Shown piece after piece: positions 39,201-50,815 of a DNA stretch of 64,000 bases (the stretch's first letter is position 1; every line of letters starts with the position of its first letter). The notes under the pieces are model-generated. The model searched no databases. It was not told the origin of the DNA and saw only the letters and a list, made by a program, of their open reading frames with translations. Location of the stretch: assembly GCF_034702125.1 (NCBI RefSeq), contig NC_085862.1, positions 15,568,896 through 15,632,895 on the forward strand, in the 5' to 3' direction. The stretch comes from Engraulis encrasicolus. Lineage: Eukaryota; Chordata; Actinopteri; Clupeiformes; Engraulidae. The translations under genes and the position numbers were made by a program.

Positions 39201-39913
39201 TCGATAGATGTCAAAAATCTACTTTTACGGAGGGAAATGCACCTTCGTGATGACCACAGGTATCATGGGACATCTTCATGTGCTCAACAGTCATTGGGTA
39301 ACGCAGTCCGTCAGCCGCTGCTAATTTGCATGACTTTCAGGAGAGCTCAACTTTTTGACGCGCCACCGGACCCATGCTCGCCGTGCCGGAATCCCAACAT
39401 GCATTGCGAGTCCGGTAACGACGATATGCCGCATTTCATTGAAAATTAATTGAATGCGTTGGTACGGCTTGCGTCAAACTGACAAATGGATGGGTACCGT
39501 AAACCTTGCGCAGCCTGCAAAAAGCGCAGGCAGCGGTGCCCCGAGTCCTACTGATTGCTGTGAGCTCAGCGTGGTCATTCAAGCAGTCTCTCTCTCAGAC
39601 TGCTATGCCTAGCTGTTCGCTTCGGTGCTGCTACCCACTTTGACACGTTCAATGAGGAGTCCCTGAAAAGGTAGAATTCTATCACTGTTTTAGATCCACA
39701 CGATTCACTGCCTGTCACGAAGGCAACATTTTCAGACATCATTAAGCCATTAATAGATGCAACTTTCCAGGCTAGTTCTCTATTCAAGAGCTTTACAGTT
39801 ACCTCCTAGCATAAAAGATCCTGCATAGTGCATTCATTTGGACTGGCCAACTTAACTAACTAAGCCTACTTTAGTTTTAAAGCTGTTCTATTTTTCGTGC
39901 ATTATAGCCAATG
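36233..39913. other. 3' flank of aqp12 copy B, no gene recognised
   Basis: Near-identical to 20098-23767, with small indels. It includes the tRNA-like stretch at about 37203-37273. Confidence 0.6.
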
Positions 39914-39967
39914 ATGCAGAAAAGGAAAAGACAGGGGACAATAGACGGCTTTTTCAAGAAAAAACAA
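39914..39967 (+). CDS. Short exon with PIP-box-like motif (copy B)
   Basis: Same 18-codon sequence and GTAAGT donor as at 23768. Its start Met is conserved, although the in-frame-shifted upstream ATG of copy A (23759) is ATA here. That supports 39914 as the meaningful start if the exon is used. No second exon was recognised in the next 2 kb. Confidence 0.4.
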
Positions 39968-40031
39968 GTAAGTTGACTTCTCTCCCTCTGCAAACACTGA
40001 CATGCTTGAAAGTTGCAAGCTATCTGTTTCG

Positions 40032-40901
40032 AGTGCTAGTAGCTAGGGCTTGACACTGGCACCTGCAACCGGCCAAATGCTGGTAAAACTTGGTTGTGGC
40101 TGGTAACAATTTCAGTGTCACTAGCCAATTTGGCAGGTAGCTTATTCTATGGTATGACATATCAGAAAAGCCAATATTCTGCACTTTGCACCTTGTGTAT
40201 CAATTGTTTGTTTTAAGTTCAAGAAAAAGCTGTTCGTTTTATTTCCATGTAGAAACCCATGCACTCGTCTTCTTGCTATACGCCCCTAATATTCTGAGGT
40301 TAGATGTACAGCTTCATGACAACCCCCCCCCCCCAAAAAAAAAGTGGCTAGTAGAATAGCTGGATGGCTAGTGACTCGGGAGAACCACTACAGTGGCCAG
40401 CAAGCCAAAAAGTTAATGTCAAGTTCTGGCTAGTAGCCTACCGCGGTTGGGATACACAGGTATTTTTGACTAGGGATCCTTTACGGAGAGGAGAGATCCT
40501 CGTGTCATGTGATTCGTGTCATATTCAAACCTCGTCAAAACGCACTTCAATATACACGGTCTAGGTCTCCCACTAATGAATCACTCAAAATGTGAATAAA
40601 GTAGGCCTATGTATTTTTTTTTTTTAAGTCGAGTGCTATTTCACAGCAATCAATTTACTGGTCTGGTTCGTCACGCAGAGATTCTCGAAGAGAGAATTCT
40701 CCGCAGGGATTTTCAGAACTGACATCAGTCTGCGAGAAGTCTGCTGCAACAGTCACTGAATGAATGTGTGATACAAATACACGAAAATCCGGATAACGTG
40801 AAATTTGACTTTGACACTTGAACGTGAAATGTCCCCCAGCAGCACAGTGTGTTAGTTCGTCTCTTGTTTTCTTAGAACATTCTTAGAGGAGAAAAATCAT
40901 A
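40032..40901. other. Repeat remnants after the duplicated segment
   Basis: About 40047-40440 resembles the GCTTGACACTGGCACC and GTTAATGTCAAGTTCTGG ends of an element related to the 177-bp hAT MITE, including GGCTAGTAG motifs. The rest is non-coding. No gene seen. Confidence 0.5.
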
Positions 40902-41669
40902 CAGTTGAGGACGATATTATTAGCCCCCCTCCTGAAATTAGACATATCTCTTCACTGATAATTGAGAATGATCATTATTAATAAATGTATGTTATTCTGG
41001 AAACGAATACACCATGGAGATAGTATCCAATAAGTTAAATTTGGACTTTTCCATTTTCACAATGAGTTTAAACAAAAAAGTGTAAAAATGGCAAGGACAA
41101 AATTATTAGCCCCCTTATCATTAATAGTCAATACAGTGCCATTTATGAACAAAAATTGACACCAGGCACTTTGATTAGTTGTTAACTATGTTGGCACATG
41201 TCCTACCAGGGATTTTGGCCCATTTTTTTCATTGCAAATAGTTAAGCTGGTCCAAATTGCATGGATGTTGAGGATGGACATTCATTTTCAGCACTCTTCA
41301 AATATTATCTAAAGGATTGAGGTCGGAACCACTCCATGGCCATGGTTTTAGTATCCTTGAAGAACATTTGAACTATTTTGGATACAAATTTGCGTGGTTT
41401 GGGGGGCCCACTCTAGTATCTTGCAGGGGGGGGGGCAAGTGTTTGTGTTACGTCACTGGGGCTACTAATTTTGTCCTTGTCATTTTTGCCCTTTTTTGTT
41501 TAAACTCATCGTAACAATAGAAAAATCCAAATTCAACTCATTGAACACTATCTCCATCAGTGTATTTGTTTCCAGAATAACAGAAACGGTTAATAATGGT
41601 CATTCTTACTGAGAAATCAAGAGAAATGTCTAATTTCAGGAGGGGGGCTAATAATATCGTCCTCAACTG
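40902..41669. mobile_element. Tc1/mariner-like non-autonomous element
   Basis: CAGTTGAGGACGATATTATT at the left is the complement of the right end, with inverted repeats of about 40-50 bp extending through AGCCCCCCTCCTGAAATTAG. TA flanks both sides. The 768-bp interior retains Tc1-like non-coding or decayed sequence but no open transposase. Confidence 0.85.
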
Positions 41670-41917
41670 TATAGCCTAGGCCTGGGGGGCACTACGTCTA
41701 CCTCAGCTTCTGGACCAGAATGGATGTCAAGTTTTAAAGCAAGCAGTGATTCCAAAATTATGTATGTCAATTCTATTACATATTGAAAACTACATGAATA
41801 CACCCCATCTTTATTTACAATCACTACATTTACGTGAGACATTCAATTTCGAATTATTAATTCTGAATGAAAAGTATTATGTTGAAATTTATTATATGAA
41901 CATTATTATATATTATA

Positions 41918-42522
41918 TGTGACCGTGAAGAAATGCACACGACACAACTAGGATCTTATCTGATAGCAAAAGTAGATTTGAGTTTTATTTGTATAAGGAA
42001 AGAAAAAGTAGAAAAATACAAGTGTCCACGTTCTGGACATAAAAGAGCCTCAAAAGGAAATAAAATGAAAACAACCAGAAAAATACTCTTACAGGGTCGC
42101 TCTTTTTATCAAATGAAAACACTCGTCACAGTATACTGCCTCAAAACCCCAGGAGGCTATTCTAAATAGGCGATTACAAAATTGTAGTTACAAAGTAGTT
42201 ACAAATGCAAGTCTGAACTACTAGCCATCAAATCTGTACCCCGTAGTAACCACGGTACAAACGGTAGTGGTGATATCAATACACACCGCGCCACACCAGC
42301 GCGTGATCACTGATCTTTACTTCACCGGACACCGAGGTTCCAATCATTCTCGGGAAGATGATTTCGTGTCTCGCTTGCGCTTGCAAGGTTTCCTCATGAA
42401 CCGTTCACTAAACCGGAAATCCCGCCCCAGCATTAAGTCACTTCCGGTTTTGAATAAAATTAAATCCCAAAATATTGAAACAAAATAAAATCATCAAAAA
42501 CCTTAAATATGACCCGGTTACA
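41918..42522 (-). repeat. 3' LTR of the gypsy element
   Basis: 605 bp. In element orientation it starts TGTAACCGGGTCATATTTAA and ends GGTCACA. Flanked outside by TATA. Confidence 0.95.
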
Positions 42523-42533
42523 TTCTCCCCTGC
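42523..42533 (-). promoter_or_regulatory. Polypurine tract
   Basis: In element orientation GCAGGGGAGAA directly before the 3' LTR, the expected plus-strand priming site. Confidence 0.8.
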
Positions 42534-45500
42534 TTACAAGTCACCGGCCTCGGTGACTACAAATGAGTTTCTTATTTCCCTCACAGCTTCTCTGAACAAC
42601 ACTGTGCTTAAGTCAGCAATTATTTGGGAGATTACAGCTGAAGAGCTTGGATCTAAAACTGACTTCGGTTCATGATGCAGGTTAGAGTGTTGACCTGCGG
42701 TCGACCTTTGACTTCTACGGGGAAGGGGAGCGGGTTCAGGCATGGGATCACCTTCTGAAGCCAAGTCTGCATCGTCAGATTCTACCTCGTATTCGGGTTC
42801 GGGAACGTCTTCATCCCTGTCTGACTCACCCTCGATACTAGCCTCTGTGTTATCCTCACTGCTAGGTGTCATGACCTGACCAAGGTCCTCAGTGAGAGCA
42901 GGGGTATTGGCTGAGCTAGAAACCATCACTTCTTCCATGACTAAACCATCTAGAGTGTCACCTGAATTTAGACAGTCCTCTGGCGGGGACTCTGGGGTTC
43001 GTCTCAGATGCCGGTTATTGGTTTGTGACCTGGGGACTGGTAGAGACACACAGGGTCTGATGTCAACTCTGTTAACTCTTTTTGTAGGCCCTCCTTCTAT
43101 AGGTTCTACGGTGTAAGTGGTTCCTTGAATCTGCACCACCCGATGAGGAATGGGCTTCCAGGCATCTTGAATCTTATTTCGGCCTGGGGGCCGGTTTCTG
43201 ACATACACAATCTGACCTAGCTCAATCGAGGGACAGTACACCTTTTCATTGGACCTGGCAATGCGTTCAGCAGCTTTTTGTTCACCATACTCTTTGGCCC
43301 TGGCATGAGCCTCTTTCAAACGCCGCTGATGTATTGCCAACCAGTCGTGACTGGGTTCTACGGTGGACTCCTGTCCTAAAAGAGCATCAACTGGGAGGTG
43401 TGGGTCCACCCCGAATAGAAGGTAGTAGGGAGAGTAGCCTGTCGTTGAATGCGGGGTCACATTGTATGCATAGACTAACTCTGGCAAATACTCTGGCCAT
43501 CTGCGTTTCTTCTCTGGTGGGAGAGTGCGCAAGAGGTCGTGTAACGTCCTATTAAAGCGCTCACATTGGGCATTGCCCGTGGGATGATGGGGGGTTGTAC
43601 GACTTTTCTTCACCCCATACAATTTACATAGCTCTGCAATCACTTCGCTTTCAAAATTTCGTCCCTGGTCTGAATGCAAACGCTCAGGGACCCCGTACTT
43701 CAAAAACCACTCCCGTAGCAGAACCTTGGCCGTGGTGTCTGCTTTTTGATCACGCGTTGGGAAAGCCTGAGTAAACTTAGTAAACACATCCGTGATCACT
43801 AAAACATTTTCCCTACCGTCACTAGCGGGTTCTAGAAGAGTAAAATTTACTGCGACTACTTCCAAGGGCCTGCTAGCCAGAAAAGACTTCATGGGAGGGT
43901 GAATCTTAGGATTGGGCATTTTGGTTAACAAACAGCGTTGACATTTCTTTATCCACTGCTTAACATCCTCATAAATCCCCACCCAAAAACATCTTGGTTT
44001 CAACAATTCCAGAGTTCGCTCAATGCCTTGGTGCCCCATAGAGCCATGAACACTCTCTAACACCTGGGTCTTTAAACAGCCTGGCAAGAGTAGCTGAGAG
44101 CATTCCCCATACCTCACGTCATCAATCACCCGATAAAGCAGTCCGTCCTTCTCCCTAATATATGGCCAATGTTTATTGACTAGGGATAACACTGGTTGGT
44201 CAAGGTGTTTCCTCTCCTTAAAGTTAGGCTTAGTCTTGCTGTCCCAGAACTTTCTAAAAGGGCCCAGTACTGGGTCCTGCACCTGAAATGCCCTCAAGTC
44301 ATCTTTGGAGTAACCAGCTAACGTGGGAGTATTACCTTGGGCAGCAGAACCAGAACCATCTCCATTTTCAGTTGCGCGCATCTGCCTAATCTTACAACTC
44401 TCAAGACATGCGGTTGTTAGCTCAGTGCCGAGTGATGTCCCCTTCCGTATCAAATTGCAGATAGCCACGCACCCATCATACTCCATGTCATCTGACATAA
44501 GTTCATGCTCCCCTGCAAATGGGTGCCTAGATAATGCATCAGTAGCCCGGTTGGACCGGCCTGGCCTGTATTGAACATCGAAATCAAAGACTGCTAACTG
44601 AGCCATCCATCGCTGTTCTAATGCTCCTAATCTTGCAGTGTTGAGATGGCACAATGGATTATTGTCAGTAAAGACAGTGAATTTAGAACCAAGCAGGTAG
44701 CCTCGGAACTTTTCTGATATTGCCCATTTCAGAGCCAGAAGTTCCAATTTCATACTGCTATAATTTCTGTCATTTCTTTCTGCATTTCTGAGCCTACGGC
44801 TTGCATACGCAATTACTCTCTTTTTTCCTCCTTGTTGTTGATACAAGACTGCTCCCAAACCTTGATTACTGGCGTCCGTCTCAACAATAAAAGGACGAGT
44901 AAAGTCAGCATACCCTAGTATTGGGGCACTAGTGAGTTTCTGCTTTAAAACATCAAACGAGTTCTGACATTGTGGAGTCCATTGACTGCACATCCATTGA
45001 TTCACCTTAGAGGGAGGACCTGAATTCAAGCAGAAATTCACTAGATCATGAAGCGGGCTAGCTATATGTGAAAAGTGCTCCACAAATCGCCTATAGTACC
45101 CACAAAACCCTAAGAACGAGCGCAGCTCCTTCAGTGTGGTAGGCACGGGCCATTCTTTCACGGACACTATTTTGCCTGGGTCGGTTTCAATTCCCTCCGC
45201 TGATATCTGATGACCTAAGAACTTAACTTTCTGCTGCAGGAAGTGGCATTTCTCTAATTTGACTTTAAGACCGGTATCCTGCAGTCGTTTCAAGACTATG
45301 TCCACTCTTTCGAGGTGCTCCTTGAATGTCTTTGAAAAGAGCAGAATGTCATCCAAAAACACCAACATTATTTGGAATATCAAGTCATTCATTGCAGTTT
45401 GCATTAATCTTTGAAACGTTGCAGGACCATTACAAACCCCCATGGGCATGCGCAAATACTCATATAGGCCAAAAGGGGTAGTGAAAGCGGTTTTATGCTG

Positions 45501-46872
45501 ATCTTGTTCTTTTACTGCCACCTGGTGGTACCCGCTTGCTAAGTCAATTGTCGAGAAGAATTCAGCGCCCTACAAAGCATCAAAACTCTCATCAATTCTT
45601 GGCAGCGGAAAAGCATCTTTCCGTGTCTTCAGGTTGAGCTTACGGAAATCAACACATAGCCGTATACTACCATCAGTTTTTCTCACTACTACCACTGGAG
45701 ATGCGCAAGAGCTACAACTCTCTTTGATTATACCCTTCTTCAATAGCTTGGATATATGCTCTTTCACCTCTGTGTACTGGTTAGGTGGAATTCGCCGATA
45801 AGGTAGGTTCACAGGTACATCATCCACTAAGTTAATGTCATGCTTGACTCTGTCTGTGTATCCCAAGTCATCATCATCAACAGCAAAAACATTCACATAC
45901 TTGGCAAGCACAGCCTTCAATTGCTCCTGTTGCTCCCCACTGCCTCCAATGTCTAATTTGTCCAAGACAGAGGAAGTGCCAGCACTACTGGCACTGGGCT
46001 GATCAACTGAGACATGTTCGGTACTTGCTGAGACACGGTTGAACTTCACTTTAACTGGAGATTCATCACTTAAGCACTCCACTGGGGAAAATACCCCAAG
46101 ACGGGTCCTAGGGTTTAACCACACATCTTCTGATGAAAGATTCACCACTTGCACAGGTACCATATTATTGCTAGCCTCAACCAAAGTGGGTAGAACTACA
46201 AGACCTCTCGGCAAAGTGAGGTTCCCCAGCTCTAATAGCCGCAAGCTGTCACCTTCTTGCACTTTCGGAAGACCTTTCGCCATAACCGTAACCACTGATG
46301 CTGAGGGGATGTGGGCTCCATCCCTACCTGCCAATTTGGCCACACTTCGCCTAGTGACGGTACACTTCTGCACCTGCTGAAAGGCACTTCTCCAGTCTGA
46401 ATCAAGGTTCCCCCCGAGGACAGTATCGAATTCTGCATGCACTAATTGACGACAGCGGCTAATGATGTTCATGCCAATAATCACTGCAGTTTCTGAGTTT
46501 GGTGGGTCTTTCACAACAAGGAAGCCACAATCTGGTATTTTCAGGCCCATGGTCTCAATCTCTAGCTCAAGATATCCTATATATGGGATGTCTAATCCAT
46601 TAGCAGCAGTTAACCTTAACCACCCAGTTGTAGCCAACATGTCGTTATCCTCCCCACCCAAATGCTGGCGGAAAAACTGTTCAGTTATGGTACTGACTTG
46701 GCTACCAGTATCTAGCAAGCTACTAGTGACAACACCGCGTATGTTAATATCAACAGTCGGACATGTTCCTACTGCACGGGCCAGTAACCGATCCTGAGAA
46801 ATCGGGGTTTTAACTGAGTCTGTATTGCTCCCCCGAATCGCTTGACTCACCGCGATCGGGGCCTCTAGTTTC
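42534..46872 (-). pseudogene. pol: Gypsy pol (protease, RT, RNase H, integrase), disabled
   Basis: One reading frame of about 1,440 codons, broken once by TAG at 45570-45572. Segments in order: aspartic protease with LLDTGSQVS (DTG at about 46704-46712); reverse transcriptase with the LPYRRIPP start, the VDFRKLN motif and, after the stop, the active site FLDD (about 45350) rather than YxDD; RNase H with ETDASNQG, MKLELLAL and TDNNPL; integrase zinc finger (H-x3-H, then C-x2-C in KCQRCLL); the DDE core; a GPY/F-like region ending in VDIRPC; and a long acidic C-terminal tail. In the integrase core the first catalytic Asp is Asn (AVNFTLL, codon 43845-43847). The second Asp (HSDQGRNF) and the Glu (NAQCERFNR) remain. 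The frame is entered from gag by a -1 shift. No chromodomain seen. The product would make and insert DNA copies of the element, but this copy cannot do so unaided. Confidence 0.95.
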
Positions 46873-47941
46873 CCTGATTCCTACCGCTTTGGGGTGCATT
46901 TTGTTTCTGTGGGCAGTTCTTGGCTATATGCCCTTCTCCTTGACATTTGAGACAGATGGGTTTGCCATCATCTGTGAATTTCAACTGGGGTCGTCGGCGG
47001 GTATTGTTCTGTTCACTAGAATTTGTCCTCTGCATAGTTAGGGTCTTTACAGCAGCAGTCAACTCACTGATCTGTTTCCCTTGCTCAGCTACTACTTTGA
47101 AAAGATCACCTACAGTCCCAACATTCTGTTCATGAGCGGACATTGCATTGCACTGAGTCTCCCTATCTCCACTGTCTCCTTTAGGTCTGCTTTTAGAGGC
47201 TTTAGAATGGCTAGCATCCTCCACTGACCATAAATAGGCTTCTTCTCTGACCTGTATCATAGTGGAGTCAGGCTTCTCCCTGGCGAACTTCCTCAGTTCT
47301 CTCTTAAGGAGTGGATCACTTAGGCCTTCAATGAATTGATCTCTGAGAACTTTCTGCTCATTAGCTAGGGCATTAGGGTCTTGTTTCAAAACTACTCGCA
47401 AAATCTGACACAAGGCATGTGAGTAGCCCAGGATATCCTCCCCATCTTTTTGTTTTCGGTTATACAAATCATGCAGAAGCTGAGCAATGCACCTTTTATC
47501 TCTAAAGGCTTCTCTGAGGTATTTGAACAGGTCTGCCACGGGTAGTGACTTTCCCCCACTACGAAACCTCATCTCCTCTAGAGCAGCACCCTTTAACAGT
47601 GACATTACAAAGTCATACTTGTCATTTGCAGATTGGTATCGAGCATGTGCTACACGCTCAACCTCTTCAATAAAATCATCGACTGAGCGGCCATCTTTCT
47701 CATAGTCGCCACTGAAAGGCGTAATTTGGCGTTCCCTTGGCACATAAACATATGACCTCTGGGGTTCTGACCTCTCTGGTTCTTGACTCAAGGCAGCAAT
47801 AGCTGCCAGGGCTTCACTTTGTTTACGTCTCAGTTCAGACACCTGTTCTAAAATGTCCCCGTCTTGAGGAACTTCCCCAGCGCCTCTATTTTCAGGCACT
47901 CGTTCCTCGCCCCCCACTGCTCCCTCTTGTCCCGGCTCCAT
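46865..47941 (-). CDS. gag: Gypsy gag polyprotein
   Basis: 358 residues from ATG at 47941. The structural protein of the retrotransposon particle. An N-terminal acidic region is followed by a retrotransposon-gag capsid-like domain (residues about 80-230, including the pattern SDPLLKRELRKFAREKP). A coiled-coil-like stretch precedes a single nucleocapsid zinc knuckle CLKCQGEGHIAKNC near residues 330-345. The stop TAG lies immediately after a slippery heptamer. Appears intact. Confidence 0.93.
   Translation of the reverse strand: MEPGQEGAVGGEERVPENRGAGEVPQDGDILEQVSELRRKQSEALAAIAALSQEPERSEPQRSYVYVPRERQITPFSGDYEKDGRSVDDFIEEVERVAHARYQSANDKYDFVMSLLKGAALEEMRFRSGGKSLPVADLFKYLREAFRDKRCIAQLLHDLYNRKQKDGEDILGYSHALCQILRVVLKQDPNALANEQKVLRDQFIEGLSDPLLKRELRKFAREKPDSTMIQVREEAYLWSVEDASHSKASKSRPKGDSGDRETQCNAMSAHEQNVGTVGDLFKVVAEQGKQISELTAAVKTLTMQRTNSSEQNNTRRRPQLKFTDDGKPICLKCQGEGHIAKNCPQKQNAPQSGRNQGN
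46868..46874 (-). promoter_or_regulatory. -1 ribosomal frameshift heptamer GGGAAAC at the gag/pol junction
   Basis: In gag frame the bases read CA G GGA AAC TAG, a canonical X XXY YYZ slippery site with the stop codon as the next codon. A -1 slip gives GGG AAA CTA GAG, which opens straight into the protease frame. GGGAAAC is a known retroviral slippery sequence. No downstream pseudoknot was modelled. Confidence 0.8.
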
Positions 47942-48212
47942 TCTCAAAAGTCTTTCTCACAAGTAGTCAAGGATATTGGGTGTAGAGCAGTCGGCACCCT
48001 GGGCTGGTCCGAGGAAATCCTGGGAGCTACAGTCTCTTGGCCGAGAGTCCTCTCAGCTGATTCAAGGTCCACCGATCACTCCTGCCGGTCCCTCTGTCTG
48101 CACCCCGTCAGGCTCCAGCCGTCCAGCTGCTCACGTCTGCTTCGTATCACCACTACCGTTTACTGTTCTCCGCAGCAAGACACTAACCCACTCTAAACTA
48201 TCAGATAACCCG
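47942..48212 (-). other. Gypsy 5' leader between primer site and gag
   Basis: About 270 bp of untranslated leader in the element's sense orientation. No conserved motif beyond its position. Confidence 0.7.
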
Positions 48213-48230
48213 ACCCCACTCCTGGTACCA
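48213..48230 (-). promoter_or_regulatory. Primer-binding site for tRNA-Leu
   Basis: In element orientation TGGTACCAGGAGTGGGGT, 5 bases after the 5' LTR. It is complementary over 18 bases to the 3' end of vertebrate tRNA-Leu(UAA), whose acceptor end I recall as ACCCCACTCCTGGTA plus CCA. Confidence 0.8.
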
Positions 48231-48235
48231 AAATT

Positions 48236-48838
48236 TGTGACCGTGAAGAAATGCACACGACACAACTAGGATCTTATCTGATAGCAAAAGTAGATTTGAG
48301 TTTTATTTGTATAAGGAAAGAAAAAGTAGAAAAATACAAGTGTCCACGTTCTGGACATAAAAGAGCCTCAAAAGGAAATAAAATGAAAACAACCAGAAAA
48401 ATACTCTTACAGGGTTGCTCTTTTTATCAAATGAAAACACTCGTCACAGTATACTGCCTCAAAACCCCAGGAGGCTATTCTAAATAGGCGATTACAAAAT
48501 TGTAGTTACAAAGTAGTTACAAATACAAGTCTGAACTACTAGCCATCAAATCTGTACCATAGTAACCACGGTACAAACGGTAGTGGTGATATCAATACAC
48601 ACCGCGCCACACCAGCGCGTGATCACTGATCTTTACTTCACCGGACACCGAGGTTCCAATCATTCTCGGGAAGACGATTTCGTGTCTCGCTTGCGCTTGC
48701 AAGGTTTCCTCATGAACCGTTCACTAAACCGGAAATCCCGCCCCAGCATTAAGTCCCTTCCGGTTTTGAATAAAATTAAATCCCAAAATATTGAAACAAA
48801 ATAAAATCATCAAAAACCTTAAATATGACCCGGTTACA
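48236..48838 (-). repeat. 5' LTR of the gypsy element
   Basis: 603 bp. It matches the 3' LTR except for a few substitutions (for example GGTTGC for GGTCGC, and GACGAT for GATGAT) and a 2-bp deletion in CCCCGTAG. Followed by TATA(T), the target duplication. Confidence 0.95.
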
Positions 48839-48843
48839 TATAT

Positions 48844-49790
48844 CCTAATCAGGCACGTCTCTGAATTAAAAGCTTTCTTACAAATAAAAGCAGATCTCTG
48901 ACTGACATCACATGAAGTCATGATAATATTTTATACCACGGTGCTTGTTAAGTAAGAGTGTAATTAGGAAGGTAGGAGGAATATGTTTATATGGTGTATT
49001 AACATTTGATTCACATTACATTGTAGCAAGCAGACACCTTTAGGGTGATCTGTATCCTAAAGGCGACTAGGAGAGGTTTGGTTGACAAGTGAACTTAAAA
49101 TAAATATTTAAAAATGAGCAGTACATTAATGATAAGACATGGTGGACTCATGAATTAAATATTCACTACACTCCTGCTCATTGCTATGTACTTGTTTAGG
49201 ATCCGCAGTTGCCGCAGGTCCCTGCCTCAGTGAGAGAAGCGGATGTGGTTGATGTTGCAGAGGTGAGCAATCTAATATCTTGGATATTATGAATGGATAT
49301 AGTCTGGCCTTACCATTACCATAGCATTGTAGTAAATCGGAGAGGTTGGCGAGTTAGAGAATATATATATATATATAGAGAGAGAGAGAATCTAGAGAAA
49401 TATAGAATATAATAGAATAGATGGTCTGGAGCTGTGTAAATAAGCACTCATTTCAGGTTGCTAGGATAAACTGTTAGTTTGAAGCACCTCATTATCCCTC
49501 CTTTTGCTAATAGTCTTGGTTAGACATCAAATAATATCAGACATGTAGAGAAATTATAAACAAGAGGAAGAGTACCGGGATGGATTGCTAAGGCCAGGCC
49601 AGAGTGGACAGGGAGTAATAATATTCTGCATTTTAAATTTAAATATTTCAATTAGGAGGATGAACAGGTGAAGGAGGTGTCCAGGAGTGAGGTGGAAGGA
49701 GATTAGGAGGAGGAAGAAGGAGAAGGTAGCCGAGAAGACGCAGGCCAGGATGAGAGAGATGATAGGAGTGAGAGTGTAGATTGTGCTGCA
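48844..49790. other. Non-coding stretch between the gypsy element and a hAT relic
   Basis: AT-rich, with a short TA/GA microsatellite (49360-49389). From about 49655, acidic codons (runs of GAG/GAA, GAT) look like the N-terminal region of the neighbouring hAT gene but are broken by stops. Confidence 0.5.
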
Positions 49791-50218
49791 GTTTACATTA
49801 AAACCAACCATCCAGACCCTAAGAATATTGTGAAGCTTTGTCTTCCAAAATAAACGCTCACTTTCCAGGCACAATGGTATACAAGATTCCCATGGCTTCA
49901 CGTGAGTCCGTGTGTGGAAGGCGTACTTTGTTTCTATTGCAACAAAGCGTTTAAATCAGAGACATCCACACTTGCCAAAAATTCAGAGCCAGCCTTTATT
50001 TCAGCTGGCTACAAAAATTGGAAGAAAGCCTTAGAGAGATTCGAGTCACACGAAAAAAGTGAATGCCACAAAACCGCGATAACAACATGCCTACACGAAG
50101 GCAAGTCAGTTCAGTGCCAGCTGTCAAGTGTGGCTGCACAGCAGCAGGAGGAGGCAAGGGCACGTCTCCTCAAAATAATCAGTGGGTTACAGATGCTAGC
50201 CAGGCAGGGTCTCGCCAT

Positions 50219-50815
50219 AGAATCGTGAGTGCGTTGCAATATGCGACCTTACCTCCTCCACTTGCCTCCTCCACTTGCTTCTCGTCATGATGACATCACT
50301 GACAACGGCATTATATTTCAATATCTTGCAAAAGCTCAATTGTAGAGTCTTTTTCTCATTTGCAATTGGGATGGTGAATGAAAAACAGTCCCTCAAAAGT
50401 TGTTGTGGCTAGGCTGACAGCTGGGAAACTTTCTCGTTTTCTCCACGGAGGAGGGGCCAGGAGGCGGGACGAGGAGACAAGCGCAAGTGGAGGAGGCAAG
50501 GTCGCATATTAAAACGCACTCCGTATATGAGAGGGAGATAAAGCAGGCAGGTTCTTTTACGGTATCCACTTTACGTCGGGTGAACGCCCCTTTAGGAGAC
50601 CTTCGATTAGGAGACCTTCAGAGTCTTGAGGTTGGGAATAAATGGAGTCCCCTTAGCGCTGTAGATGGTGGTAGGTAGCGCGCGTCTTGTGCAAACACCT
50701 CGAAAAGAGAAGAAGAAGGAGGGACAACGCCCCCTTAGGAGACCGAATTTTGAGCACACGCTTTTGCATTGAGTGGGCGTGTTTCGATTCCTCTTATTAT
50801 ATATCCAACCTCTTT
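50219..50815. mobile_element. Dispersed retroposon-like repeat, copy 3 (11-bp target duplication), hosting a MITE
   Basis: The same family as 7741 and 27969. The 11-mer GGTCTCGCCAT flanks it exactly (50208-50218 and 50816-50826), and without it the hAT reading frame joins smoothly. The family therefore inserts with long, variable target duplications (11 and 21 bp). Confidence 0.85.
50227..50521. mobile_element. MITE with 38-bp inverted ends inside the retroposon-like repeat
   Basis: GAGTGCGTTGCAATATGCGA at the left matches the complement of the right end, with few mismatches over about 38 bp including CCTCCTCCACTTG. CGT flanks both ends. 295 bp, non-coding. Confidence 0.85.

Larger units (their letters stand above)
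41918..48838 (-). mobile_element. Ty3/gypsy LTR retrotransposon, near full length
   Basis: 6.9 kb, on the minus strand. It has two LTRs of 605 and 603 bp with TG...CA ends, target duplication TATA (4-5 bp) on both sides, a primer site next to the 5' LTR, a polypurine tract next to the 3' LTR, and gag then pol in the order protease, reverse transcriptase, RNase H, integrase. That domain order defines Ty3/gypsy. The LTRs differ at about five bases and one 2-bp indel, under 1%, so the insertion is young. No envelope gene is present. The copy is not autonomous because of two lesions in pol. Confidence 0.97.

Noticed and set aside
42892..46797. Plus-strand open frames across the gypsy element
   Set aside because: They are antisense to the gag and pol reading frames and carry no domains.
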